Position numbers and translations under genes: made by a program. The notes beneath the pieces are model-generated. The model ran no database searches. It saw nothing but the letters and a program-made list of their open reading frames with translations, and had not been told where the DNA came from. DNA of 64,000 nucleotides from Daldinia sp. FL1419 (taxonomy: Eukaryota; Ascomycota; Sordariomycetes; Xylariales; Hypoxylaceae), in the NCBI GenBank assembly GCA_025201765.1, contig MU623343.1:124001-188000 (forward strand). Direction: 5' to 3'. Positions 11,741-23,280 of the stretch are shown here, one piece after another (position 1 is the stretch's first letter; each line of letters begins with the position of its first letter).

Positions 11741-12686
11741 GTTGGATAGTAAGCGATCGAATACGACTTGCTGGAAAAAATATGATAATAATCTAGATAG
11801 TAGTAGTTGAGATTACGTAGAAGTTGTAATCAAGGAAAGAGAGGTAGGTAATTCAAGGTTGTGTTACAAGTTTAATAAATTGAGACGATATTGTACGTTT
11901 GAGGTGGTGCTTTTCTGGGTCTCCTCGGTCTTATATATCTGGAGACGGGTTTTTGTGTAAGTTGAATCTGGATTCAAATACTATAGGTACTAATAAGACA
12001 GACGGGAACTAAGTCTTGATTAAATACAGCCAACTTTTGGCCTCATTACTCATCGTAGGACAAAAGAAGAAGAAGAAAAAGGATTTCAATCTATACCTAG
12101 ACGTTTGTTAAAACCACGAGCAAAAAGTTGCCGAGGTACGGATCCGTACAGATTGCCTGCACTAGCAACATTACGGACTACATCATAGACCGAACAGATG
12201 TACGAGGGTAACACTATGTAGGAATGGAATTGAGAAGTACCCGTTTGCTATAATACGAGATCCTCACGGGCATACCGAGCCTTAAAACTTGATTAATTAT
12301 TCTGAATACTTATTGTTTATAAAGCACAAGAAGTGAATATGCCTGTTAAAGATTTTATTAACTAGTTGTTGGAGTCTGGTTGATAACTTTCTTCAATTAG
12401 GTACATATAACATTACGTCAGATGCCTTAACTAGCAGTAATTAGCTTCCATAAGGTTCATTTTCGAAGATGATTTTAGGTACATAGCACCTAAAAGCTTA
12501 ATGCGCCACAGCAAGGCTGAGAACTAAAAGGCCCCACACTACAAGCCTCAACTCGTCCGGAGACGTCCAGAGCGAATTGAAGCTACGCTATTATTCAATC
12601 TCGAGATAGATCCCAACTGGACCCTCGAAAACAACCACTTAAACATCCACCTACCTAGTGCACGGCAACTGCCAACCTCTGTCAAA
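11741..12686. promoter_or_regulatory. divergent intergenic region (GST / NDUFB4)
   Basis: 946 bp between two start codons that point away from each other, so it must hold both promoters. I see AT-rich sequence and no recognisable binding site that I can defend. Confidence 0.5.
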
Positions 12687-13178
12687 ATGGCTGGCCTAGA
12701 GCACTACCGTACGTACATATAACCCTGATTGCACAATCGAGTACTCGCTCGCGGCAATAAGAAGGAAAACTAACGTTGATGTCAGGCATGTCGATGGACC
12801 CGGCCATCCAAAAGCTAGGGAGTACGTCTACCTTTTCCTAAGCCTAGGGTACTTCGGGAAGCAATGTTCGGGAAGCAATAGCGCAGAAGAAGGACTCGCG
12901 TAGGTCCACAAGGCGAAAGACCACGGCTGATCTCATCCCGCAGACATGACCACGAACCGCCACAAGTTCTTCCGATGGACTCCGCGAACCGCCCGCATCA
13001 CCTTCATGTACGCCGTAGTCGTGCCGGTCATATTCGGCGTCGTCGCATACACGACCGACGTGAGTATCCCACATTCCTACGGAGTGAATATAAGGGGGTT
13101 GCTAACACGACTCCGAATGTATAGGGCAAGTACGATTTCCGAGCGAAGAGGAAGGGTGACATGATCCGGGAATTCTAA
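12687..13178 (+). CDS. NDUFB4: mitochondrial complex I subunit, NDUFB4 (B15) type
   Basis: Small four-exon gene: 12687-12708, 12786-12821, 12944-13059 and 13125-13178, with introns of 77, 122 and 65 bp, all GT..AG. The product is 75 residues. It begins 'MAGLEHYRMSMDPAIQKLGN', continues 'TNRHKFFRWTPRTA', has one membrane span (about residues 36-55, 'ITFMYAVVVPVIFGVVAY') and ends in a basic tail 'FRAKRKGDMIREF'. This matches the short fungal accessory subunit of NADH:ubiquinone oxidoreductase in the inner mitochondrial membrane. No single exon is long enough to stand out as an ORF, so this gene is easy to miss. The third exon is preceded by CCGCAG and the last by ATGTATAG. It is convergent with SAP18. 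Confidence 0.88.
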
Positions 13179-13929
13179 GAAACGCATCAGCGTGGGAAAT
13201 GCCGGGACGACTGTATATAAGACTAGGCAAACTACTACAATCAAGCATGGACTTCGGTAAACGAACGAATCTTGGCATCTCTTATTGGAGAGCTTCAATG
13301 TTGAGCTTGACCTTAGAAGGGAAAATATGCCAGAGCTTGAAGCCACTGTAGACTGATTAACTAAAGCTCTGAGCTGTGATATATGTTATGCAGACGACTA
13401 CCCCCTAAAAACAGCTATTCCTCCAACTCATATAGCTAGGGGATTGATAGTTAATAGCTAAATCAGTTAAATTGATACTAATATACGCTATTAGCTAAAT
13501 AAGAGCAGCAAACGCGAACCAAACTTTTCAATAGATATGCTCCCCGGATGACCCGTTTTCCCCTGTCTATAACCCGAACAATGCATTACCGTACGCACCA
13601 TAAAAGAACCGGAAAGCGGAAAACATGTTAGAGACAAATGTAAGGGTATTCGTACACAATCACTTGCTCGCTGAATACTCCAAAGTATTCGGGTATCAAT
13701 TTGCGTCTGCCAGGAGTACCGACGGGACGACCTGATATGCCTTAGTCAGTGACCCTTTGCAGGGCCAAAAGGCAGCAAGTGAGACATTGCCAAGTTAGAA
13801 CAACTCACTTAACAGTTGAGTCTGCTTAGAACAATACCTGTGCCATAATTTGTCTGTTACCGCCAAAATATGCTGATATTGTCCCGACCACTTTCCAAAA
13901 GACGTTGCCGTCGATACGGGGATCGCACC
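13179..13929. other. convergent intergenic region
   Basis: Between the stop codons of the NDUFB4-type gene and SAP18. An AT-rich patch at about 13430-13500 has related short repeats (AATAGCTAAAT and ATTAGCTAAAT). No gene is seen. Confidence 0.55.
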
Positions 13930-14715
13930 TTACGCCCTTCTTCCCCCTCTACCGCGCCCTGCTGGAGGCGGTTCGGGTAATCGTTCTCCTCTCCTCCACT
14001 CGCCGCTCGGTATATTACTACGGCTTCCAAACCCATCATATCCCCTCCCGTTGTTCCTTAGTCTACCAGGGCGATCGTTCCCATTCTCTTGTTCTCTTCT
14101 ACCGAAGGAACCGCTCGGGGTACGGCCTGCAGCAGCCCTAGGCTCGCCGGGACCGCGTCCAACCCTTGCGCTGGAAACAGGGGCAACGCTACCGTCTGGT
14201 AGAGGAGGGAGGATTGCGCAGGATATGAAATCACCAACAACGAACCTCGACTCCTTTAAGGTCTTGTCACCTTCGCACTCGATTGTCTTCTCAGCCTCGG
14301 GGTCATCAGGGTCCAAGCCTCGCCCTCCGTTACCAACTATTACGCTACCCAAGTCCTTGACTGCGTACTTGGATGATGTTGGGCCCGAGGTGCTTCGCGT
14401 ATCTGGGAATATGAGGCGGAATGCAAGACGAGTGCCGATGGCCGGGTCAGGAAGGAGGGATGGTTTTAAGGCGGCGACGATGTAAGTGAGCTCTGTTAAA
14501 GTACAGTCGGGCCAGGTGTATATGGGCATATGTGGTGGTAGTTGCGACGTGCTGAACTCATCGGGCCTAAAGTCTGTATGAGCATGTGTGCAGTTCCCCC
14601 CTTTATACCCTGGGGAATGTCGCAGGGGAACCCCATGATGGCCTACTCACCTGTGGAACGCGCCAGTTCGATAGAAGAGCCGCAGCATAAACGGTGGTGT
14701 CGTGTGACGCTCCAT
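13930..14715 (-). CDS. SAP18: SAP18, Sin3-associated polypeptide homolog
   Basis: Two exons, 14651-14715 and 13930-14566, with an 84-bp intron, give 233 residues. The protein starts 'MERHTTPPFMLRLFYRTGAF', and splicing then yields 'HRPDEFSTSQLPPHMPIYTW', the hallmark of SAP18. The ubiquitin-like SAP18 domain occupies about residues 2-125. The C-terminal 100 residues are Gly/Arg/Pro-rich with RG and RGG motifs, ending 'GRGRGGRRA'. In animals SAP18 belongs to the Sin3 deacetylase and to the ASAP/exon-junction RNA complexes; the RG-rich tail fits RNA binding (inference). The start was chosen because its context (CTCACCATGG) is strong and the frame upstream hits stops; an extra 5' exon cannot be excluded. 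It is divergent to PRP18, another splicing-related gene. Confidence 0.88.
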
Positions 14716-15532
14716 GGTGAGATCTCGCTTTTCCAAGTAGTACCTTCGCAGGAACAGTCTGTTCGGTCTCAGAGCATATTGCGACTACTAATACAGTTCG
14801 GTTCTTATCCACGCCTCCTGGGGCAAACGAAGTAGACGAATGTCGGGAGGAGAAAAAAGAAGCGAACGACACGGATATATGATGAGGTATGTTAGGAATG
14901 AAAGGTCGGAAATTTGAAGATTTGGGGTAAACGAGGCTACAATTAAAGGAAGCAAACGCGGGAGCTTAGAAGGTTATTACGCTGCTAAGGTTCAAGCTTG
15001 TTCAAGGATTCGGGATGGTGGGAAAATAGGTACTACCTACCTCCTAAACTTTAGAATGCCCCCACCTACCCCGGGCAGTTTAGCGGCTCTTTATGATGTA
15101 ACTTTGGTACCAGATGTACCATACCGTAGCGTATTGTACAATACATAGATAGCCGTTAGCGCAGCGTGCAGCGTAGCGTGCAGGTGGTCTAGGTATTTAG
15201 TCCTACATTTATTAATTATTCTGCAAGTCTGCGTAGTCGGTATGGTAAAATCGGTATCTTCCCACTAAAAAGTTGCCCGACCTCCTTAGTTGATTTGACT
15301 CTTATTGGATATTTCAAAAACAATAAATCAAACCCTGCGTACTTTCGTCCCCATACGCCCTGACGCCGCACTACGATCTCCATTCTTCCAACGTACATCC
15401 GCGAAGCTTTCCTTGGGACCACGTAGCTGGGACCTCCACCTGATCTTCTAAGCACTTTATTCTACCAGCCACTCGATAAACACTCCAACTTTTTGCCAGA
15501 GCAACCACCCGCCGTCCGCCTAGCCGGCCAAC
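14716..15532. promoter_or_regulatory. divergent intergenic region (SAP18 / PRP18)
   Basis: 817 bp between divergent start codons, so it carries both promoters. It contains GTAGCGTA/GCAGCGTGCA-type short repeats near 15125-15185. No defined site is claimed. Confidence 0.5.
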
Positions 15533-16615
15533 ATGGATTTCGCATCCCTCATGTCCAAAGAGCTCGCTAAGGCGACGGGAGCATCTACTCCTCCCACCGA
15601 CTCTTCCTCCTCTACTAGTAACAATAAGAAATATATACGGCGCTCCGAAGCCGAAGCCCAGCGCGAAGCCGCGTACCGGGCCGAACAGAAAGCCCTCGAG
15701 GAAAAACGTGCAGCGAAAGCCGCAGAGAAACGCAAGCGCGAAGAGGAAGCCGCGGAGGAAGCCAAAGCTCGGGAGGAAAAGCGCCGGAAACTAGAAGAAG
15801 AGACCCGGCGCCGGCGCGAAGAACAAGCGGCGGAAGAAGAGCGGCGCCGAAGGAAACGTCTCGGACTCCCCGAGCTCCCCAAGGAAGATGGCAGCAGCGG
15901 CAGCCGCGAAGGTAGCGCAGCAGCCGAGGGCGAGGAGGACATACCAGAGGAGGAACTAATCTCGAAACTGCGCGAGTTAGGCGAGCCGGCCACGCTATTC
16001 GGGGAAACACATCGCGCGAAATTAAAACGGTACCGAAGACTCACGACGGTCGTCACAGCCGGTCCCATACCCACCACGCTGCAATTAGTCGAGGAGAAGG
16101 ACATGAAGGTCGACGGGTCAATACCCCAGGACAAAGCCGGTCGACAATACCTATTCCGACAGCTCGCCTCGTACTTCACCATGGTTCTACGAGAATGGGA
16201 AGCGGCTCTCGCGCGGGAAGAAAACCGCGACACGTTTGCCGGAAAGGCCGCTATCAACGCCATGGTATCGAGTCGGGACAACATGGTCCCCCTGTTCCGC
16301 AAGTTCGAAAAAGGCGAGCTAGAAGACGACATCCTAAAGCCCGTCGTAGAAATCGTGCAAGCCGCCCAAGAACGACGCTACGTCGACGCCAACGACGGGT
16401 ATTTACGTCTTAGTATCGGTAAGGCGGCCTGGCCGATTGGAGTAACCATGGTGGGTATTCACGAGCGAAGCGCGAGAGAGAAACTACACGATGGAGAAAG
16501 GGGGCACATTATGAGTGACGAGGTGACCAGAAAGTACTTGCAGAGCATCAAGCGATGTCTAACCTTTGCGCAAGTACGCTGGCCCCCAGAAGATATCAGA
16601 CAATTGATGGGATAA
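15533..16615 (+). CDS. PRP18: pre-mRNA splicing factor Prp18
   Basis: Intronless, 360 residues. The N-terminus is 'MDFASLMSKELAKATG', followed by a highly charged Lys/Glu/Arg coiled-coil stretch (about 35-115). A splicing-factor motif (SFM) domain spans about residues 133-170 ('EELISKLRELGEPATLFGET'), as in Prp18 and Prp4. The C-terminal Prp18 domain (about 195-355) contains 'YFTMVLREWEAAL' and 'YLRLSIGKAAWPIGVTMVGI', the conserved loop region. Prp18 acts in the second catalytic step of splicing with Slu7 and the U5 snRNP. It is convergent with CSN1, with 258 bp between stops. A 270-codon antisense frame over this gene is a shadow caused by the biased codon use. Confidence 0.96.
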   Translation: MDFASLMSKELAKATGASTPPTDSSSSTSNNKKYIRRSEAEAQREAAYRAEQKALEEKRAAKAAEKRKREEEAAEEAKAREEKRRKLEEETRRRREEQAAEEERRRRKRLGLPELPKEDGSSGSREGSAAAEGEEDIPEEELISKLRELGEPATLFGETHRAKLKRYRRLTTVVTAGPIPTTLQLVEEKDMKVDGSIPQDKAGRQYLFRQLASYFTMVLREWEAALAREENRDTFAGKAAINAMVSSRDNMVPLFRKFEKGELEDDILKPVVEIVQAAQERRYVDANDGYLRLSIGKAAWPIGVTMVGIHERSAREKLHDGERGHIMSDEVTRKYLQSIKRCLTFAQVRWPPEDIRQLMG

Positions 16616-16873
16616 TGTGGGAATACGGCACTTAATCAATTCCTGAATTGCCCAGTAGTCATTAGGGTATTTACGAATATCATGCTCTTGAACGACGTAA
16701 CATGCCATGCAGACATAAGCCCTAGAACCATCCTTCATCAAAATAAAATAAAACTGCAATGCAATATCCGTGGCGCCTGTACCCTAGCAACTCCTCACTA
16801 TGCTGTGTGCTATCTTTCAGTCGGAATGCCGATGGCTCTTCCTGTGACTACTAGGTCCATCTCCAAGGTACTC

Positions 16874-18507
16874 CTACGAGGCTGTGCCGGTGGAAGCCGA
16901 CTGTCTTCCGGCTCCGTCCATCCATATGTCGCCTACACCAAGGACGTTACCAGCTCCTCCAGTAGCAACTTTTCTAGAGCCCTTAACCTCTAGATCGGCA
17001 GCTACGATATTCATCCGGCGGAGTCTCTCCAGGATCTCCTTTGAATAATGTTTGACCGTGTCTAGAGTTTTCTTCTGCATAGCAGATCTAGAGTTGGTGG
17101 AATTGGCGACGAGAAGCTAAACGAGATTATTAGTGATGCGCTACCGCTAAAAGATATATATCTTAACTTGCCTTGTCAATAGTATTAATACGAGCATTTA
17201 GTGCTCCAGACTTAATCATGGTAATGAGTTCTGGCTCAATAGACTCTCCAGGTTTAGCAAAGGCATCATTTAGGCTTTGTAAAGTGACGCATGAGAATGG
17301 CACAAAGTACTGAACGATGCATTTGCTGCGAATCTGCGAGAAAATTGCGGGAACATGCACTTGGAGATATATATCAAGAAGATAATCGTTTCGGTATGAC
17401 TCCAGTATACCCAGGCAAGCCGAATATCGCCCGTTGACGAATAAGCTGACAGCTTTACGGATGTGTGGCTCAAGTTCAAGGAAGTTCCTGAAGTTGGCGC
17501 TATCTAGGACTCGAGTTTGCAACTCAAGTCGGTCCATCGAAGCGAGTGCAAGAAGCCCGCCGTATGTGGCAATATCATTTGGGCTAGCGATGTCGTTATG
17601 CGCTTGACAGTTCGTTGGATCGCCGACTTCGAGAAAACTCTTAGCAGCATCGTAATATCGACTTTCACCAAGATGAGCAAGGCCGTAAATCATCTTCTGA
17701 TAGGCCTGTTCGCTACTCTGCTCGCTGCCCCCCGGGCTCGCGGCTAGGACCTTATTAGCATTTGCCAACACCGTGGCCCAGTCTCGCTTTTGCAGCATAA
17801 TGCTAATGATATGTTTCCCCACGTCTTGGATGTGAGATTGTGTACTAGCATCGGGTCGCATCTTGATATATGCTTCGGAGGCTCCGTTAAGATCCCCGAT
17901 AGTTTCTAGATGTTCTCCAAGGTCGCGGTGACCGATCTGAGCATGTCAGTGCTGTCTCTGGTAACTGCGTTCTGGGGGTTGGAAGATTATTCATACCCTG
18001 ATACTCTCTTTGACCAGATTGTTTTTATAACCCTTGAGCTCAGTTTCAAGTCGATGGGTTTCTAATTTATTGGATTTCTCTGTCGCAGCAACCCAAGCTT
18101 CGTCCCATTTGGCTTCAGGCTCGTCGGGTGCGGCACGGCGAATACATTCATAAGCGTCACGGTATCGTTGAACGTCGTTCCCACGCTTGGCTTCGGCTAT
18201 GGCAGCTTTAAGGGCATCGACACATAGAGGCACGGAGCATTGTCCGATTAATAATAATCTCTCGAAACGGGTACGGCCTAAGGAGAAGAAAAAGGTGAGC
18301 ACACGATCAACCGACGCTGGGTTACTAGGTAGGTGACCAACCTTTATAATTAGAGATGTATAGATCAAGGTCTAGCTTCGGAGCATCTGGAACATGTTAG
18401 TTTCTCAAGCGACCTAAAGAAGGACTTATCGGGAATAGCTTCGCACCTCTAACAATAATACCGCCCATGGCGGTAAAGTAGCTAAGGATTTGCTGGTCGG
18501 CCGCCAT
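16874..18507 (-). CDS. CSN1: COP9 signalosome subunit 1 (PCI domain)
   Basis: Five exons: 18447-18507, 18342-18386, 17997-18277, 17172-17936 and 16874-17116, giving 464 residues. Introns are 60, 64, 60 and 55 bp. The joins give 'RTRFERLLLIGQC', 'NNLVKESIRIGHRDLGEHLE' and finally 'NARINTIDKLLVANSTNSRS'. The N-terminal half is a helical TPR/Rpn7-like region, with a PCI domain at about 230-390 and a conserved tail 'RLRRMNIVAADLEVKGSRK' near the C-terminus typical of CSN1/GPS1. It is a scaffold of the CSN complex that removes Nedd8 from cullin-RING ligases. The last intron starts with GCAAGT instead of GT; using the nearby GTTAAG would shift the frame, so I call it a GC-AG intron. It is convergent with PRP18. 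Confidence 0.92.
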
Positions 18508-19091
18508 GATGACAGCGCTCAAAAGATAAGAGTCTACAATCAACTAGCACTCACCTTAATCTGTTGGATGCGTCGAGGAAAATAAGAAGGATAATAGGGT
18601 ATGTGTTAGTTGCGGGTGTTAAATGTCCGAGGTCGGTTGTAGTTATTTTGGGTACATAATCTCGTCCTGCGTTGGACGCAATGAAGGATAAAAACAGAAA
18701 GAGATCGCGGCTGTAAATGTTGAAGCTACTTCTTTCTACTTTCAACGTTGTTTTTTGGCGGGGTAGCTACCACCTACGGACAAGGCACTTTACCTTATCG
18801 CCCTAATAATTGGAGTTAGTATTCCATTGGGCCGTTATTCAGGTACACAGATATGCAAAAAGACATTAAGCAAGCCATTAAATATAACTATACTCTTTTG
18901 TAACTAAGATTCTCAACTAAAACAAAGACAATAAACTTCTTTGAAAAAAAAAAAAAAAGGATATTAAAAGCAGCCTATTAATATTGTCTTAGGGAGTTTC
19001 GGATAAGTTCCCGCAGCAGAATGATCGAGTTATTTCAATTAGAACATATGGTATTTTTCTTTAAGGATCGTCTTTCTCGACGCTTTTCTAA

Positions 19092-19134
19092 TACATACCT
19101 ACCTCCTAACCTAGGTAGGTACCTAGGTAGCTAG
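19092..19134. repeat. TACCTAGGTA-type palindromic repeat cluster
   Basis: Reads as nested palindromes built of CCTA/TAGG units around AvrII-like CCTAGG and KpnI-like GGTACC cores. The same kind of sequence recurs in many intergenic regions of this window. Confidence 0.8.
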
Positions 19135-20462
19135 CATGGGGCGTAAGGCTTAAGTGGAGTTTTGCTGCACTAACACACTAACAGGAGCGCGTGCTGGTTG
19201 ATTTTAGGTAAGTGCCTGGATACTCGACCATCCGGGCGGCTGGTCAGCCTTCAGCTTGCCGAAGCCTCACGCATCCACACAAGCTTCTATTACAAGCTAA
19301 CCTTCCTAGGCAATCCAACAAAGCTGGTTATCTTGTTACCTAGCATTGAAATTGACCATAAACTAGACCACACCCATTATGGGGATATTATATTTAATGA
19401 TATAATTAGAGATTAAGAAAAAAAAAACCCCTAACTAGGAACATCGATGCTCTCATTAAAAGCTCAAGAAGACCTTGGGATTTGCTTATATCAATAATAC
19501 TGCCTCGGACATAGAACGGCTTCCCGGCATTGATATAAAATACTCTCGTCTTCCATCTATGTATACCTCGGATCCACAGGCCAAGCAAAGAGGCTAAGGT
19601 GGGTAACACTAGATACAGACCACGAGACGAAAATAGCTGACGTTAACTTATAATAAGTCTCCTCAACATGCTTAACACTTAGACCAATTCAGATGTCATA
19701 TCGAAAAGTCAGTGCTATCGGGGTTTCCAAATCATCCATGCTGCTTGCGTACCCCATAGACACGTCGAATTTGCCTACTTTTGCCTTCTTTTATTCTGAG
19801 TTGTAGAAAAACGCGTCTCCAGAACCCCATATGTTCTAAGACTTCACTGATAGATAGACACCTAGATTAGATGGGTAATATTCTATCGTGACAAGATAAT
19901 TGGAGTTATCCGAGTAATACAAGTCGATCTGAATATAATTGTGTATATCTCTTGTATCTGGGTATATTATTTTGAATATATGGATGAACGGGTATACCCA
20001 TTCTTGGTATCTTTACCTACGTATTCTCTACGATGGTTCAAATGAGAATCATATCGCGAATATTGCCAAGATTCAAGTCCACTTTTGTATAGAGACGCGA
20101 GCTCCAATCATGGCGTATTCCGGCTCAAAGAGCTTTTTCGGTGGAGAGGGCCAAGACGGCGGTGTGCCGGTTTTCCGAGATCTCAGTATCAATCTCTAAT
20201 CCATACCAACTCCTAATAACGATTGGAAACTGACATACTATGAGATAGGTATTGATCTGTCCTTGTCGATAATTTGAAACGAAGAATGGAAAGGGACTTG
20301 GGAGAGTAGAGGTAAATTATAATATCCCTATGCAACTAGTACGAATCCTCCTGAGCTTTAGGCCGACTTCATTTACACGTATTTACACATACTTACACAT
20401 ATTTACATAATATCAATGATATATATATTCGTCGATTATGGCTGCATGTTGGCTTATCTCTA

Positions 20463-20545
20463 GCGTGCTAGGCCAGCGCCGCCTCCGAGAAATCTGCATG
20501 CAGGAAAATTGCTTCGGAGGTTCGAGGCGGCGCCAAGGCATGCTG
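20463..20545. repeat. GC-rich nested inverted repeat (hairpin)
   Basis: The arms GCGCCGCCTC (20476-20485) and GAGGCGGCGC (20524-20533) are perfect complements. A second pair, CCTCCGA (20482-20488) and TCGGAGG (20514-20520), lies inside, and the centre has the palindrome CTGCATGCAG (20494-20503). Outside the main arms further imperfect pairing is visible. It stands out as a GC-rich island in AT-rich gene-free DNA. Function unknown; a structured RNA or a mobile-element remnant are both possible. Confidence 0.6.
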
Positions 20546-23280
20546 CTACGGGCTCTCCGCGCACATTATGTACACTTTACACATGGTGATCAGACCTGCA
20601 ATGATACCTTGTGTTCCTGACCAGTAAACATGAGTATGATGTCGTCGACGCGTGAGAAGCCCCCATTGTAGGGTTCCCTTAGCCGCTTATGTATTCGTAT
20701 TTGCAATACGCTGAAACTCTCCGAGCATTCGGGCTAACTAACTAGGTAGGTACTGCTATAACAATTTCAGAGTCATTCGATTCGTCGACGTAAAAGAGAA
20801 AAAAGGCAGCTTGTTCGGAAGAAGGAAAGAAATGGCATTGGATCGATAGATATATAGGTGTATACCTAAGTATGAAGACGACCCTTTTCTTCGATTTTGG
20901 TAGAATTAGATGTCATGGTCCGGTGATCCAAGCCTTGCAGGTAAGGGTAGCTATATGCGTACTTGGCGATCAAAGCTCGGTGGAAGTCATCCATGGCATT
21001 CCACATAATAGTTCTAGACTCGAAGCCAAGGACAAGCCATTAGGTACAGTACGAACTGGGAAACTTCGGTTTGGATAGATCTGATTTTTGACGAATCGAA
21101 AAAAAAAGAAAGAAAGAAAGCACAAGTTTATGTGGGAAGTCGATTATGTTAACTAACCCCATCTAACTAAATGGACTTATTGTATTTAGGAGGCCTCACC
21201 AGTTAATATTGAATTAAGATATGTCGGTATTACCTATTTAGATATGTCATTTAACCCAGAGGCCTCCTGTCGGCTTCACGACGTGTCTGCTAGTGCTCCC
21301 CAACCATAAAATTGTTGTCACAGGTACGAATCTTACCTACATGTTTGCTTGTGCTGGGAGACAGGACGTTGCTTTAACTCGTATAGTAGCGTACGTACCT
21401 CCATAAAGTAGGTACACGATGTAGCATTTTAGTTCCGTTCGTGGTTGTCTATAATGTTATTAAAGTATTCAAGCCATACCTGGATGTCAACGCAGCTATG
21501 TAATTGATATAACTAAGTTAGGCTTTTTCGTATGCTAACGTGATTATGAGCTATTAACTACCTACTATAGACATATCTGAGCCCATTTTAGAATTATCGT
21601 TGACGTTCGGGTTACTGGATTAAGTAAATTTTTAATAATTAGGCAAATAACTAATCAATCTAATTCTAATAGTTACACTTTGTAAAAAAGTGATGTTTTC
21701 TATTTCGCTGCTTTACCTTACTTCGGTACATGCGTACCCTGGATTAGCCTCCGTTTCTAACTATACCGCTTATACGTATTCTAGGAGGTACCCTTTACAC
21801 TAGGAACCAAGCATATCGAAGTCACCAATTCGGAGTAGTGTGTTCTGTACAACACCAGCCTACTTCGTCATGACTCGTAAGAGAGGTACCTTTCGGCTCA
21901 TTTGTCGAGGGTATATACAATGCAAGATACCATGTACAATACAATTACAAGGAATACAGGGGCTGTTCAGGTTTTCAAGCTGTACCCGCCCCGCCTTGTT
22001 AATACATAGGCGCAGACTTAAGGACTTTTAAGCCAGTACCTAACCCAAGTTACCCAACTACGTGATCCTGGTTTATCTTGCCAAGCTCCTTTCTATTTGC
22101 ATAGTCTCCCCACTCGAGCCACCATGTCTTTTTCTTAAGCGTTCCATTGTCCCCCCCTTGAAATGCCTCTAGGGGAACGAATTGGCTTCTGGATTCTCGT
22201 TCATCGTATTATTTACTCTCGACCAAAAAAACAAAAACAAAAAAAGAGCCGTAGGGGGGAAAGGATATCTTAGTTTCGCATCAAGAAAACTATTACTAGT
22301 CTTCCCAAGTTTAATATCGGCCCTATCCAATTTCTATCCTTGAACCGATCGGGTTATTCCGACCGACCGCCTTTCTTTTTCTCATTTCGAATCCCGTTTT
22401 GAATCTTTTGGGTCTTGTGTTCATCGCCTACATTTACTACGCAGAAGATACCTATTGCAGGACTTTCAGATAACCAGCTTGACAGTCCTGAGAAAAAAAA
22501 AAAGACTTCCCTTACCCGGTAGGTACCCAATTCCTGGTACACCTTTCTCTTTCGTCCGTAGCCCTATAGGTGTATACGTCTATCTTTATCTTTCTTTTAG
22601 ACCGCCAAGGGAAGAAGAAGAGAAAACACAAGAAAAAAAGGACGGCCTTCGTACGTACAATTCTTACATATATGTACGTAATGGCAAAAACTAGCCTACT
22701 GCATCATCATCTCTGGGATGTAGGTTTTACACACCTAATCCCAGGTGCCTTATGCTATGACCTACGACCCTACAGATCACTCCTACAGACGAGACCTACA
22801 GAAACCTTTTGCTACTCCATCTAACGCCCTTGGCCCCAGCTCACCCTACTTTTTCCTTCTCGTTCACTTTCATTCAGCCCTCTGCTTCTCCATGTTGGTA
22901 CTCAGATAAGAGCCTGTCCTTACTTATTCCTTATTCTTCTTCCGTCTTATTCAATTTTTTGTATTTTACATTTCTGGTCGAAGTTGAGGCTATTCATCTA
23001 ACCCGTCCGCTCGTTTGAAAGCACTTCAATTAGGCCAACACCCTCTCGCGTTACTGACTTCTTTCATAACTCTAGGTATAAAAAACAGTTTTTACCCTGT
23101 GTTGTGGTACTTGTTCGACATAATTAGTTTGCCTAAGAGCAAGCATAAATTCTCGAAAATGCGCTGGAATACATCTCGTATCTCATAAACATATGAATAT
23201 AAAGCGAAAGAAGACAGTAGCGGGTTATTTCTCACTTGTTCTAGGAGGGTGCCATTCCTGGCACCCACAATCGACCGGAC

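Larger units (their letters stand above)
18508..23280. other. 4.8 kb gene-poor block
   Basis: Lies between divergent CSN1 and the Zn2Cys6 regulator. It holds an A run at 18943-18957, a TACCTAGGTA-type cluster at 19092-19134, a GC-rich nested inverted repeat at about 20463-20545, a GAAA tandem near 21105-21120 and, from about 22100, a pyrimidine-rich stretch with several short upstream frames that probably is promoter and leader of the regulator. Frames at 19198-19416, 19406-19609 and 20872-21078 match nothing I recognise. Confidence 0.5.

Noticed and set aside
14051..14485. 144-codon plus-strand frame opposite SAP18
   Set aside because: Shadow of the SAP18 second exon, whose sense frame has a family match.
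15520..16332. 270-codon minus-strand frame antisense to PRP18
   Set aside because: Serine/arginine-rich mirror of the Lys/Glu/Ala-rich PRP18 codons; no domain, and the plus strand is clearly PRP18.
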